From NCBI GenBank assembly GCA_018058095.1, contig JAGPCO010000024.1:1-64000 (forward strand): a stretch of 64,000 nt of DNA, read 5' to 3'. Numbering within the stretch: the first letter of the stretch is position 1; the number at the start of each line of letters is the position of its first letter. The position numbers and the translations under genes were made by a program. The notes under the pieces were generated by a model, which saw only the letters and a list, made by a program, of their open reading frames with translations, had not been told where the DNA came from and made no database searches. The DNA is from Kofleriaceae bacterium (lineage in GTDB: Bacteria > Myxococcota_A > Polyangia > Haliangiales > Haliangiaceae). Below, in pieces: positions 13,807 through 24,589 of this stretch.

Positions 13807-13942
13807 GTTGAAAGTTCACGGACCTGCATACGATCTCGGCTCACTGGTCCGACCTTTGCCGGGACCGCTTCAGGTCGGTTCTCAGTGATCTTGCGGCACT
13901 CCCGCTGGCACCGGCCGGCGCCGCCGTCGTGGCCATACGCTG

Positions 13943-13948
13943 TAGGAT
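13943..13948 (+). promoter_or_regulatory. -10 box TAGGAT, 6 nt before ATG 13955
   Basis: TAGGAT, then six bases, then ATG. There is no Shine-Dalgarno sequence between them, which implies a leaderless transcript. Confidence 0.5.
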
Positions 13949-13954
13949 CGCTCG

Positions 13955-15382
<1,428 letters not shown>

Positions 15383-15396
15383 CGCCGATCAGCTGC

Positions 15397-16530
15397 TCAT
15401 GGCGCGGGCGGCAGCGCCGGCCGGCAGCCCCACCCGGCCGCGGTGTCGACCCGCTCGGGCGCGTCGACCGGCAGGTCGGCGCAGCGCGGCCAGGCCGACT
15501 CGTCGACGCCATCGCCGTCGCGGTCCCACCGGTGCGTGGCCGGATCGACACACAGCCCGAGCTCGTTGCCGGCCCAGCTCGGCTCGGTGTCGGGCGCCTC
15601 GAACCACCACCAGAACCGGCACTCCGCCCCCGCCGCGCCACGGTCCGAACAGGCCGAGGGCGACGCCCCACCGGCCCCACCCGGCGCACCGACGTGGGTG
15701 TCGGCGGGCTGACACGTGGCCACGCACACGACCTCGTCGCTGTCGGCGAACGAGATCGGCACGAAGCCCGGCGCACAGGCGTTGGCGCCGGAGACGCCAC
15801 GACTCAGGCGCCAGCCGTGCTGGTGACTCGCGGGTCCGGCCGGCAGACAGGTCACGTCGGACGCCGTGCTGGCGCGCGACGGCACGCCGTAGCAGGCCGC
15901 GGGTGCGGCAGGGTCGACGGTGCACGGGCCAAGGCCGTCGCGACGCAGGTCGGTCAGCGGGTTGCACTCGGGCACGCACACGCCGGCGGCCGGCATCGGG
16001 TCCCCGACGCAGCTCGGCCAGCCGTCCCGGGCGACGACGCAGGTCTGCCCCACCCCGCACGACGCGGCCGCCTCGGAGTCGGCCAGGTCGCACAGCCGGG
16101 CACACACGCCGGCGGCCTGCTCGACCTCGGGGTCGGCCAGGCACAAGAGGCCGCGAGCGCAGTCATCGCGGCCCGTCCACGGGCTCGACGCGCCCCACTG
16201 GCACGTCGCGCCTTCGAGGCCCGAGCCGGCGGAGTGGCAGCCGAGCGTCCCGCGCGCCGCGCCTGGCTCGGTCGAGGTCCGGACCCAGCTGCACTTCTCC
16301 CCGGCGTCGCACCCGGTCTGGGTCAGCATGTTGCACGACGACAGCAGCTGGACCTCACACGACAGGTCACGCGCGTCGGCCAGGACCACGCCATCGACCG
16401 TGCGGCGGCGGGCGTCGGCGCGGTCGTCGGAGCCGCCGCAGGCGTATACCCCGGCCAGGCCGAGCGCCAGCGCAGGGACGATGCGACCGCCCGGGCCCGG
16501 TCGGCGGGGCCCGGCGCCGCGGTCACTCAC
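15397..16530 (-). CDS. Cys-rich lipoprotein
   Basis: The 377-residue product has a signal peptide with a possible lipidation site at Cys31 (GVYACGG), followed by about 25 cysteines spread in C-x(n)-C pairs (for example CNMLTQTGCDAGEKCSW, GQTCVVARDGWPSC, AGVCVPECNP). This is the pattern of disulphide-rich myxobacterial surface proteins of unknown function. The end mentions D-R-D-G-D-G-V-D, a calcium-loop-like Asp motif. The GTG start lies 8 nt inside the end of the upstream lipoprotein gene, so the two are co-translated. No binding partner can be inferred. Confidence 0.65.
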   Translation of the reverse strand: MSDRGAGPRRPGPGGRIVPALALGLAGVYACGGSDDRADARRRTVDGVVLADARDLSCEVQLLSSCNMLTQTGCDAGEKCSWVRTSTEPGAARGTLGCHSAGSGLEGATCQWGASSPWTGRDDCARGLLCLADPEVEQAAGVCARLCDLADSEAAASCGVGQTCVVARDGWPSCVGDPMPAAGVCVPECNPLTDLRRDGLGPCTVDPAAPAACYGVPSRASTASDVTCLPAGPASHQHGWRLSRGVSGANACAPGFVPISFADSDEVVCVATCQPADTHVGAPGGAGGASPSACSDRGAAGAECRFWWWFEAPDTEPSWAGNELGLCVDPATHRWDRDGDGVDESAWPRCADLPVDAPERVDTAAGWGCRPALPPAP

Positions 16531-17008
16531 AGAGGACGTCGCAGCCGTCGAGGTCGAGGCTGGCGGTGCCGGTCGCCACCAGCGGGCCGGCCGAGGTGTT
16601 GACCGTGAAGGTGAACTCCTCGACGCAGTCGAGCGGGGTCGGGCAACCCGGCGCCAGGCAGCAGAAGGCGCCGCCGGTCAGGTCGAGCACCTGGCTGGTG
16701 ATGCCGACGCCGACCGAGCGCCGCAGCGGCGTGTACATCACGGGCGCGGCCGGCGCGCACGCCCCGCTCTGCACCACGGCGGTGACCTGGATGTCCTCGA
16801 TCGTCAGCGGCGCACAGCCGTGGTTGGTCACCGCCAGCTGAGCGGTGAAGTTCTCGCGGCACGCGTACGTATTCGGCGTGACCAGCTGCATGGTGCTGGC
16901 GGCCGCCACGCAGGCATCCGGCAGCACCGGGGCGTCCTCGCCGCAGCCGGCGCCGACGACGGCGAACGCCAGGGTGATCGCTCCGACACGGACCAGGACC
17001 TCGCGCAT
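16523..17008 (-). CDS. Small lipoprotein
   Basis: The ATG at 17008 is preceded at 8 nt by AGGAGG, a strong ribosome-binding site, and opens a signal peptide with lipobox VGAGC (Cys22). The 161-residue chain then shows a beta-sandwich-like pattern (AQLAVTNHGCAPLTIEDIQVTAVV), resembling the small immunoglobulin-like modules that describe 'natural' extensions of extracellular proteins. Several cysteines suggest disulphides. Its end overlaps the next lipoprotein gene by 8 nt. It sits 32 nt after the TetR gene and may share its transcript. Confidence 0.65.
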   Translation of the reverse strand: MREVLVRVGAITLAFAVVGAGCGEDAPVLPDACVAAASTMQLVTPNTYACRENFTAQLAVTNHGCAPLTIEDIQVTAVVQSGACAPAAPVMYTPLRRSVGVGITSQVLDLTGGAFCCLAPGCPTPLDCVEEFTFTVNTSAGPLVATGTASLDLDGCDVLCE

Positions 17009-17040
17009 GACCAAGCCTCCTGCTTCCTGCCCTCGGGCCA

Positions 17041-17703
17041 CTACGCCATCACGCCGCGCAGCGCCAGCACGACCAGCTCGCCGACCACGTCCTCGACGCG
17101 AGGTGGCGTCGGCGCGCGGATCATCATCTCGATCACGCCGCGGACCAGCCCGAGCAGGGCCGAGGCGGTGACCTCGCGGTCACACCGGCGCAACAGGCCG
17201 ATGGCCATGCCGGTGTCGAGCGCGCGCACCAGCAGGGCGTGGACGTCGGCGTAGAACTGGTCGAGCCGCTGCGCCGCCTCGGCCTCGGGCGTGTGCCCGG
17301 CCGACAGCAGCAGGGTGGCGAGCGCCCGATCACCGACGATGTAGGCCAGGGTGCCGACCAGCTGGTCGCGCAGCTGCGCCTGCGGCGGCGGCGCCTTGGG
17401 GTCCTCGACCTCGATGCGGTGGACCAGGCGCCGAAGGTCGGCCGTGGCCTGGTCGAGGATGGAGTCGAAGATGGCCGCCTTGCTGTGGAAGTACAGGTAG
17501 AACGTGCCGCGGGCGATGCCCGCCTTGTCGATGATGTCGCCGATCGAGGCGCCGTGGTAGCCGGCCTCGGCGAACACCGCCTTGGCGGCGTCGATGATCT
17601 GCTTGCGCCGCTCGGCCCGGGCCGCTCCCGGCGCGCGCTCGTCGTCGAGCGCGGCGGCGCCGGTGGCGGCGCTGGCCAGGCTGGGTTGCGACGGCCGCGC
17701 CAT
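17041..17703 (-). CDS. TetR-family transcriptional repressor
   Basis: Residues 30-80 form the TetR DNA-binding domain: RRKQIIDAAKAVFAEAGYHGASI, then DIIDKAGIARGTFYLYFHSKAAIF, the typical helix-turn-helix. The C-terminal 130 residues are the helical ligand-binding and dimerisation part. Family members usually repress neighbouring or divergent genes and are released by a small hydrophobic ligand. The only palindrome of TetR type seen nearby is the 22-bp site at 13763, ahead of the activase operon, making an acyl-CoA-related ligand a reasonable guess. Its ATG directly abuts the 165-bp palindromic element. Confidence 0.9.
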   Translation of the reverse strand: MARPSQPSLASAATGAAALDDERAPGAARAERRKQIIDAAKAVFAEAGYHGASIGDIIDKAGIARGTFYLYFHSKAAIFDSILDQATADLRRLVHRIEVEDPKAPPPQAQLRDQLVGTLAYIVGDRALATLLLSAGHTPEAEAAQRLDQFYADVHALLVRALDTGMAIGLLRRCDREVTASALLGLVRGVIEMMIRAPTPPRVEDVVGELVVLALRGVMA

Positions 17704-17704
17704 C

Positions 17705-17870
17705 TAGGGCTCCGACCGGGTGAGGATGATTGCACCCGGCCGGCCAGGCGCGCCGAGCGCGAGGCGCGGGCGAGGGAGCCTACCCGTCGGTACGTGACCG
17801 AGGACGCAACGAGGCGATCGGCGATGGATCGCCGGCCCGGTGCGAGCAGAATTGCCCGGTCGGAGCACTA
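17705..17870. repeat. 165-bp palindromic intergenic element, copy A (candidate structured RNA)
   Basis: The ends TAGGGCTCCGACCGGG (17705-17720) and its near-perfect reverse complement (17855-17870) enclose a second nested pairing (GCACCCGGCCGGC with GCCGGCCCGGTGC) and a small hairpin (GGCGATC/GATCGCC). A core from about 17775 to 17804, containing ACCCGTCGGTACGTGACCG, recurs in copy B at 43.4 kb at the same distance (76 nt) from the element end. It fills the whole gap between the phospholipase-D gene stop and the TetR start. ERIC-like repeat and structured RNA are both possible. Confidence 0.65.
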
Positions 17871-19118
17871 CTACCCGCCCCGCCGCGACTGGTAGGCGAC
17901 GATGGCCTTCTCGATGCCGCTGCCCAGGCGCTTGTAGCCGACCCGATCCTCGGCCAGCGCGCCGTCGTGGCAGTGCCGCTCGATCTCGGCCTCGAGCGCG
18001 CGCGCGAACGGCTCGTGGTCGGCGTACAGGTTGATCTCGTCGTACACGCCGTGCGACAGCGCGGTGAAGTTGGCCGAGCCGACGTCGGCGAAGCGGTGAT
18101 CGATGACCACCACCTTGCTGTGCACCATACGCGGCAACAGCGTGATGGACAGGTTGTCGGGCGCGCCGGTCACCCGCATCAGCAGGTCGCAGGTGGCGCG
18201 GTTGGTGTGACCGAGGACGTCGGCCTTCTCGGCGGTGACCAGCTTGACCTGCACGCCGCGCCCGACCGCCCGGGCCAGGGCCTGGGTGAAGCGGCGGTCG
18301 CCCAGGTACGCCATCTCGATGGTGAGCGAGGTGGTGGCGGCGTCGATGAGGCCGAGCCGGTGGCTCAGCATCGGGCAGGTCTTGGGCCGGTGGTTCTGCC
18401 GGCTGTGGACCAGGAAGTCGATGCCGCGCGACGGGTCGAACTCGTCGTCGCCGGCCATGCGATCGCGCAGGCGCTGGACGTGGGCCGCACCCTCGACCGC
18501 GACCATGACGTCGATCCACTCGTCGCGGTGGTGGTTGTCGCCGATGCCCATCGAGCCCAGGGCCAGGTAGTCGTCGTCGACGATGAACACCTTGGAGTGA
18601 TCGAACCGCTTCTTGGCGTGGGCCACCGTGATGTGGGGGTGGCCCAGCACCCGCTCGGCCAGCGCGCTCGGCCGCTGCTTGAACGATCCGCGGGCCCGGG
18701 TCACGGCGCCGAGGAACCAGGCCTGGAAGCCGCGGATGGGGTCGACCCGCTTGTGGAAGAAGCTCTGCTTGTTGCCGCCGGTGTACTCGTACACGGCGGC
18801 GATGCGGTCCTTGTGGATCGTCACCTTCACGCCGCGGTCGGCCGCGGCCAGGATCGCCTCGGCCAGCTGGTTGCCGGCGCCGTCGTCGCGCCACAGGAAG
18901 GCGCGGATCTCGACCGAGCGGGTGGCGGCGCGGATGCGGTCGCAGATCTGCGGGAAGGCCTGGCTGCCGACCCCGAGCACGCGTGGCCCGGCGGCGCTGG
19001 CGGCGGCCGACGGCGGCAGGCTGGCCAGGTCGAACGCCCCGCCGGCCGGCAGCGGCCGGGCCTTGCGGGCACGCCGCCCCAGGGAGCGCGGCCACGGGCG
19101 GAACTGCCGACGACGCAT
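17871..19118 (-). CDS. Phospholipase-D-superfamily protein (cardiolipin-synthase-like)
   Basis: The 415-residue product has two HKD motifs. The first is H174-S-K176 in HSKVFIVDDDYLALGS and the second H333-S-K335 in HSKVVVIDHRFADVGS; each histidine and lysine would form the phosphohistidine active site across the two lobes. Cardiolipin synthases and related transphosphatidylases have this layout. The N-terminus is Arg-rich and lacks the two transmembrane helices of ClsA, so a soluble or peripheral enzyme resembling ClsB is more likely. It diverges from the M48 peptidase gene 62 bp away. The substrate is not known. Confidence 0.85.
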   Translation of the reverse strand: MRRRQFRPWPRSLGRRARKARPLPAGGAFDLASLPPSAAASAAGPRVLGVGSQAFPQICDRIRAATRSVEIRAFLWRDDGAGNQLAEAILAAADRGVKVTIHKDRIAAVYEYTGGNKQSFFHKRVDPIRGFQAWFLGAVTRARGSFKQRPSALAERVLGHPHITVAHAKKRFDHSKVFIVDDDYLALGSMGIGDNHHRDEWIDVMVAVEGAAHVQRLRDRMAGDDEFDPSRGIDFLVHSRQNHRPKTCPMLSHRLGLIDAATTSLTIEMAYLGDRRFTQALARAVGRGVQVKLVTAEKADVLGHTNRATCDLLMRVTGAPDNLSITLLPRMVHSKVVVIDHRFADVGSANFTALSHGVYDEINLYADHEPFARALEAEIERHCHDGALAEDRVGYKRLGSGIEKAIVAYQSRRGG

Positions 19119-19166
19119 GGAACCACCTGGACTAGCAGGCCGCGTGCCGTGGCGTCAAATAGCAAG

Positions 19167-19172
19167 TACGCT
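19167..19172 (+). promoter_or_regulatory. -10 box TACGCT, 8 nt before ATG 19181
   Basis: TACGCT ends 8 nt before the ATG and no ribosome-binding site intervenes, consistent with a leaderless or 1-2 nt leader transcript. Confidence 0.35.
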
Positions 19173-19180
19173 GCCGGGCC

Positions 19181-20392
19181 ATGCCCTTCGATCCGGCCGC
19201 CCCCCACCCCCTGCGCTTCCGCGGCGACACCGAGCGCGCCGCCCGCCTGCTGACCCGGCCCGAGGTGCAGGCGGCGCAGCAGGCGCGGGCCCGGGACCCC
19301 GAGCCCGACCTGCGGCGCGAGCTGCTCGGCACCGCCCTGCGCCTGACCGAGGTGCTGGCGCCCGACCTGGTCCACCTGGTGGCGCAGTGCCAGGCCACCC
19401 TGGGCGTGCCGACCACGGTCGAGACCTACGTCTACCCGAGCCCGCAGTTCAACGCCGGCTGCACCGCCCCTGACGGCGAGCGGGTCTACGTGCTGCTGTC
19501 GTCGGCCATCGTCGACGGCTTCGACGCCGCCGAGCTCGGCTTCGTCATCGGCCACGAGCTGGGGCACCACCTGTTCGCCCACCACGGCATCCCGTCGCAC
19601 CGGCTGCTGGGCGGCGACGACCGGGCCGCGCTCGACGCCGAGCTCGCGCTCGAGCTGTTCGCCTGGCAGCGCTGCGCCGAGATCTCGGCCGACCGCGCCG
19701 GCCTGGCCTGCGTGCGCCAGCTCGGCCCGGCCGGGCGCGCCATGTTCAAGCTGACCTCGGGCCTGGCCGGGGCGCGGGTCACCATCGACGTCGACGAGTT
19801 CCTGCGCCAGGCCGGCGACCTGGCCGCGGTCGAGTCGACCCCGGCGGCGGAGGCGCAGCGGCGCGACTGGCTGACGACCCACCCGTTCTCGCCCCTGCGG
19901 GTGCGCGCCATGCAGCTGGTCAGCGAGGCGCGCGGCTTCGGCGGCCAGCGCCCGCTCGACCAGGTCGACGCCGAGGTCGACCAGCTGCTGACCGTGATGG
20001 AGCCGCGCTACACCCACGAGCACAGCGAGGCCGGCGAGGCCATGCGACGCCTGCTGTTCGCCGGCGGCATCGCCATCGCCGCTGCTGGCGACGGCATCAC
20101 CGCGGCCGAGCGGACCGCCCTGGCCGGCTTCCTCGGCGACGACAGCCTGCCGGCCGAGATCGACGTGGCCGCGGTGCGGGCGGTGCTGGCCGAGCGCATG
20201 GCCCGGGTCCGCGAGCAGGTCCCGGCCCTGCGCCGGCACCAGGTCGTGCGCGATCTGAGCGTGGTGGCGCGCGCCGACGGCCGGACCAGCGCCGCCGAGA
20301 AGGCGGTCCTGGTCGAGATCGCGACCGGCATCGGCCTGCCGGCCAGCGTGGTGGCGACGGCGCTGGCCCAGGCCGAGCGTGGCCTCGACTGA
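19181..20392 (+). CDS. M48-family metallopeptidase fused to a TerB-like domain
   Basis: The first 250 residues form a zinc peptidase: FVIGHELGHHLFAHH carries the HExxH zinc site (residues 125-129), and E167 in AEISADRAG is the usual third ligand of M48 enzymes. There is no signal peptide or transmembrane segment, so it would be cytosolic, unlike HtpX. Residues from about 285 to the end form an all-helical TerB/tellurite-resistance-like domain with A-D-G-x-x-S-A-A-E (VVARADGRTSAAEKAVL), an acidic metal-binding module. The fusion suggests a metal- or stress-gated protease, which is an inference. Confidence 0.82.
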   Translation: MPFDPAAPHPLRFRGDTERAARLLTRPEVQAAQQARARDPEPDLRRELLGTALRLTEVLAPDLVHLVAQCQATLGVPTTVETYVYPSPQFNAGCTAPDGERVYVLLSSAIVDGFDAAELGFVIGHELGHHLFAHHGIPSHRLLGGDDRAALDAELALELFAWQRCAEISADRAGLACVRQLGPAGRAMFKLTSGLAGARVTIDVDEFLRQAGDLAAVESTPAAEAQRRDWLTTHPFSPLRVRAMQLVSEARGFGGQRPLDQVDAEVDQLLTVMEPRYTHEHSEAGEAMRRLLFAGGIAIAAAGDGITAAERTALAGFLGDDSLPAEIDVAAVRAVLAERMARVREQVPALRRHQVVRDLSVVARADGRTSAAEKAVLVEIATGIGLPASVVATALAQAERGLD

Positions 20393-20405
20393 GGGATCGC
20401 GAACG

Positions 20406-20456
20406 CCGGCGGCACGACCTGGCAACCGGTGGCACGAGGTGGCAACCGCCGGCACA
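20406..20456. repeat. 20-bp tandem repeat, 2.5 copies
   Basis: Two units of CCGG[CT]GGCACGA...GGCAA (20406-20425, 20426-20445) and a partial third lie in the gap between the M48 gene and the next lipoprotein gene. No function is apparent. Confidence 0.55.
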
Positions 20457-20493
20457 GGTTGGACCGCGGGTGCTGGCCGGCCGCGAGCTGGAC

Positions 20494-20499
20494 TAGGGT
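20494..20499 (+). promoter_or_regulatory. -10 box TAGGGT, 7 nt before ATG 20507
   Basis: TAGGGT ends 7 nt before the chosen ATG. Together with the signal peptide this fixes the start at 20507 rather than at the upstream frame opening. Confidence 0.4.
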
Positions 20500-20506
20500 G
20501 CCGCGC

Positions 20507-20884
20507 ATGAAGCGCACCTGCCTGCTGCTCGTCGCCGCCCTGACCGCCGCCACCCTGCCCGGCTGCTCGCTCGCGCTGATGCGCGGGCCGACCGAGGCCG
20601 GCGCGCCGTCGTGCCGGACCACCCGCATACCGGCCGCGGTCGATGGCTACTTCGCGGTGGGCTCCATCGTCGCCCTGGCCGCGACCTCGGGCCGGGACAA
20701 CGACACCAACGGTGCGGTGGTTGCCGCCATGGGGCTCAGCGCGATCCCGTTCGCGGTGTCGGCGCTGTACGGCCTGTCCAAGGCCGACGCCTGCCGCCGC
20801 GCCACCTCGGCGCGGCCGGTCGAGCACCGCGGCCCGCCCGGCGCGGCGCCGGGGCCGGGGCCGGCGCCGCGTGGTGGCGCCTGA
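20507..20884 (+). CDS. Small lipoprotein with one membrane-like hydrophobic segment
   Basis: The 125-residue product has a signal peptide ending in the lipobox LPGCS (Cys20). The middle has two hydrophobic stretches (DGYFAVGSIVALAAT and AAMGLSAIPFAVSALYGL), a pattern seen in small myxobacterial lipoproteins annotated only as hypothetical. The C-terminus is a Pro/Gly-rich tail. The gene ends 10 bp from the convergent sigma factor gene. The function is unknown. Confidence 0.6.
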   Translation: MKRTCLLLVAALTAATLPGCSLALMRGPTEAGAPSCRTTRIPAAVDGYFAVGSIVALAATSGRDNDTNGAVVAAMGLSAIPFAVSALYGLSKADACRRATSARPVEHRGPPGAAPGPGPAPRGGA

Positions 20885-20893
20885 GCGCCAGGT

Positions 20894-21619
20894 TCAGCCA
20901 GGCGCGCCGGCGCGCACGTCGAGCCCGAAGGCGGCGCGCGCCTCCTCGGCGAACTCGTCCTCGCTGACCGTGACCTCGCGCAGCAGCTCGAGCGCGGTGC
21001 GACGGAACTCGCGCCGGGCGTAGCTGAGCCAGTTGGTGACGTCGGTGACGGTGATGCCGAGCTCGGCGGCGACGTCGGCGTAGGCCGGCGGATCGCCGCC
21101 GAGGTGGAAGCGGCGGAACAGCTCGGCGTGGTGCGGCTTGCCCTTGCGGGCCAGAGTCTCGAGCAGGCGGGCGGTGGCGACCGCGACCAGGTGCGACAGC
21201 CACTCGGCCTCGAACGCCGCCTCCGGGTCGGTGCTGGGGGCGGCGCCGGCGACCTCGCGCTCGGCGGCGGCGAAGTCGACCGTGAGCCGGTCCTTGCCGC
21301 CGCGCCGCTGCGCGGTGGTGCGGCGGTGATCGTCGATGACGAAGCGGTCGACGCAGCGGCGCAGGAAGGTGCGGAAGCGGGCCCGGGCCGGGTCGAACTG
21401 CGACAGGACCTCGCGCCCGAGCGCGCCGGCGAAGAAGCCCTGGGTCAGGTCCTCGGCGTCCTCGCCGCTCTTGCCCCAGCGCAGCCGCACGTACTTGTAG
21501 AGCGGGCGCCAGTACACCTCGGCCAGCACCGCCAGGCTGCGCTCCTGCCGGCCCGGATCGCCGCTGAGCAGGTCGGAGATCGCCGACGGCCGGGTCACGG
21601 GGAAGATGCCGCCGCTCAT
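20894..21619 (-). CDS. ECF-type RNA polymerase sigma factor
   Basis: The 241-residue product shows sigma region 2 ([28 protein letters not shown]) and a C-terminal region 4 helix-turn-helix ([28 protein letters not shown]). Region 3 is missing, as in extracytoplasmic-function sigma factors. The unusually long segment between regions 2 and 4 and the TQGFF motif resemble the group of ECF factors found near Ser/Thr kinases in myxobacteria and planctomycetes. No anti-sigma factor lies next to it. It redirects RNA polymerase to a regulon that cannot be read from this window. Confidence 0.85.
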   Translation of the reverse strand: MSGGIFPVTRPSAISDLLSGDPGRQERSLAVLAEVYWRPLYKYVRLRWGKSGEDAEDLTQGFFAGALGREVLSQFDPARARFRTFLRRCVDRFVIDDHRRTTAQRRGGKDRLTVDFAAAEREVAGAAPSTDPEAAFEAEWLSHLVAVATARLLETLARKGKPHHAELFRRFHLGGDPPAYADVAAELGITVTDVTNWLSYARREFRRTALELLREVTVSEDEFAEEARAAFGLDVRAGAPG

Positions 21620-21625
21620 GGGGCC

Positions 21626-21631
21626 AGCATA
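21626..21631 (-). promoter_or_regulatory. -10 box TATGCT, 6 nt before the sigma factor ATG
   Basis: On the minus strand TATGCT, six bases (GGCCCC), then the ATG at 21619. A leaderless transcript is expected. Confidence 0.5.
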
Positions 21632-21663
21632 CGCCGCCCGGGCGTTGCGGGCGCCCCGGCGGC

Positions 21664-23241
<1,578 letters not shown>

Positions 23242-23295
23242 GAGTCCGACCCCGTAACGACTTCGGATCGCCCCGGGGTCGGCCTTCGGCCTCGC

Positions 23296-23579
23296 GCTGT
23301 GGACAGGCGCCCGGCGAAGCCGGGCGTGAGGGCACTCGAGCCACGGCGACGGCGCCTGCCCACAGCGGTCTCCCCGGGCTGTCGTGGCTCCCCCAACCGG
23401 ATTCCTTCGAATCCGTCCCTGACCCTGACCCCACCCGGCGAAGCCGGGTGTCAGGGGTCTTGGGTGGAAACACCCCCCTCAGGGTCCGCATTTCCAGGCC
23501 CGGGCGGACTGCTGTGGGCAGGCGCTGCCCCGCTCCACGCCTGTCAGCACCCGTGCCACGCCCTGCGCGTGTCCACAGC
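23296..23579. repeat. Hairpin cluster (REP/BIME-like) upstream of the transposase
   Basis: This 459-bp gap between rhlE and the transposase gene is packed with repeats. GCTGTGG[AG]CAGGCGC occurs inverted at 23296-23310 and 23352-23366 and again directly at 23511-23525. Two perfect 8-bp hairpins with GAA loops (CGCCCGGC-GAA at 23308-23326 and CACCCGGC-GAA at 23432-23450) are each followed by a TGAGG/TCAGG tail. A further small hairpin is GGATTC-CTTC-GAATCC. Such clusters are the usual substrate of the REP-associated tyrosine transposase encoded next to them. Confidence 0.65.
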
Positions 23580-23665
23580 AGGAGGCTTCAGCCGACGCCC
23601 GGGCCGGTCCACGCCGCACACCCCCGCCGGCGTCTGCACCCCCGTCGCCATTCCGCCGAACCCCC

Positions 23666-23694
23666 TTGCCATCATCGTCGCGATACTATATAAG
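23666..23694 (+). promoter_or_regulatory. Strong leaderless promoter of the transposase gene
   Basis: TTGCCA (23666-23671) and TATAAG (23689-23694) each match the consensus at 5 of 6 bases, with a 17-bp spacer. The start of transcription would fall on or next to the ATG at 23701, so the mRNA has no leader. It is the best -35/-10 pair in the window. Confidence 0.65.
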
Positions 23695-23700
23695 CCCTAA

Positions 23701-24519
23701 ATGTCTTCGCCCGCCGCCCGCCCCCGCAGCGACCGACGTCGCCGCGCCGTGCCGGCCGGGGCCCAGGTCAGCTTCGACGACCTCATGCGCGGCATCACCA
23801 CCCCGCCACGGCGGCCGCGCCGCCGCCGGCGCGGCCGCCCGCCCCTGCAGCACCGCAACTCGGTCAGGCGCTGCCGAAGACCTCGCTTCGCGAGGACCAC
23901 CGTCCACCACGTCAGCCTGCGCACCGTCGACACTCTGCCCAGGCTGCGCACCCACGCCGGCCGCGAGGTGCTCGAGCGCGCCCTGACGGGCGCGCGTGAC
24001 CACACCCGCGTCACCGGCTTCCGCGTCCTGCACTACGCCCTCGAGGGCAACCACCTCCACCTCATCGTCGAGGCCGACGACTTCGCCGCGCTCTCGCGCG
24101 GCATGAAGGGGCTGGCGATCCGCCTAGCCCGCGGCTGGAACAAGGCCTTCGGCCGGCGCGGCCGGGTCTTCGCCGACCGCTACCACGCCCGCCCGGTCAC
24201 CTCACCGACGCAAATGCGCAACACCCTGCGCTACGTCCTGTTCAACCACGTGAGTCATTCCATCCGGGATTGGCAGGCGAATCGCGGCCAGCTACGCCAG
24301 CGCCTGCGCTTCTTCGAGCCCGACCGCTGGTCGTCGGGTCGATGGTTCCCGACGAAGTCGGGTGTCTGGGTCATCGATGGGACGCCACCGTCAGGCGGCG
24401 CCCCGCTAAGTGCTCCGGGCACCTGGCTCGCGCGTGAGGGCTGGCTCCGCGCTGGCGGGCCGATCGACCCGGCCGAGTTGCTGGACCGCCGCCCTCCACG
24501 CCCTCCACGCGCGCGGTGA
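23701..24519 (+). CDS. REP-associated tyrosine transposase (Y1/IS200-like, RAYT)
   Basis: The 272-residue product has the Y1-transposase core: a strand-helix region TVHHVSLRTVDTL, then EGNHLHLIVEADD with the H-x-H metal site of HUH nucleases, and ALSRGMKGLAIRLARGWNKAFGRRGRVFADRYHARPV, which is highly typical of RAYTs. A catalytic tyrosine candidate lies in LRYVLFNHVSH. RAYTs cleave at REP hairpins and are thought to spread them. The N-terminus is Arg-rich and the C-terminus carries a W-rich extension. The hairpin cluster directly upstream supports the call. Confidence 0.85.
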   Translation: MSSPAARPRSDRRRRAVPAGAQVSFDDLMRGITTPPRRPRRRRRGRPPLQHRNSVRRCRRPRFARTTVHHVSLRTVDTLPRLRTHAGREVLERALTGARDHTRVTGFRVLHYALEGNHLHLIVEADDFAALSRGMKGLAIRLARGWNKAFGRRGRVFADRYHARPVTSPTQMRNTLRYVLFNHVSHSIRDWQANRGQLRQRLRFFEPDRWSSGRWFPTKSGVWVIDGTPPSGGAPLSAPGTWLAREGWLRAGGPIDPAELLDRRPPRPPRAR

Positions 24520-24589
24520 CGATGCCCCGCCTCGACGAGGCCTGAGCGAGTCCGACCGTACGGCGCCGAGGCCCGCGCGGTCCGCGCCG

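Noticed and set aside
23400-23416. TTCGAATCC sequence resembling a tRNA T-loop
   Set aside because: It is part of a simple hairpin GGATTC-CTTC-GAATCC; no acceptor, D or anticodon arms fold around it.
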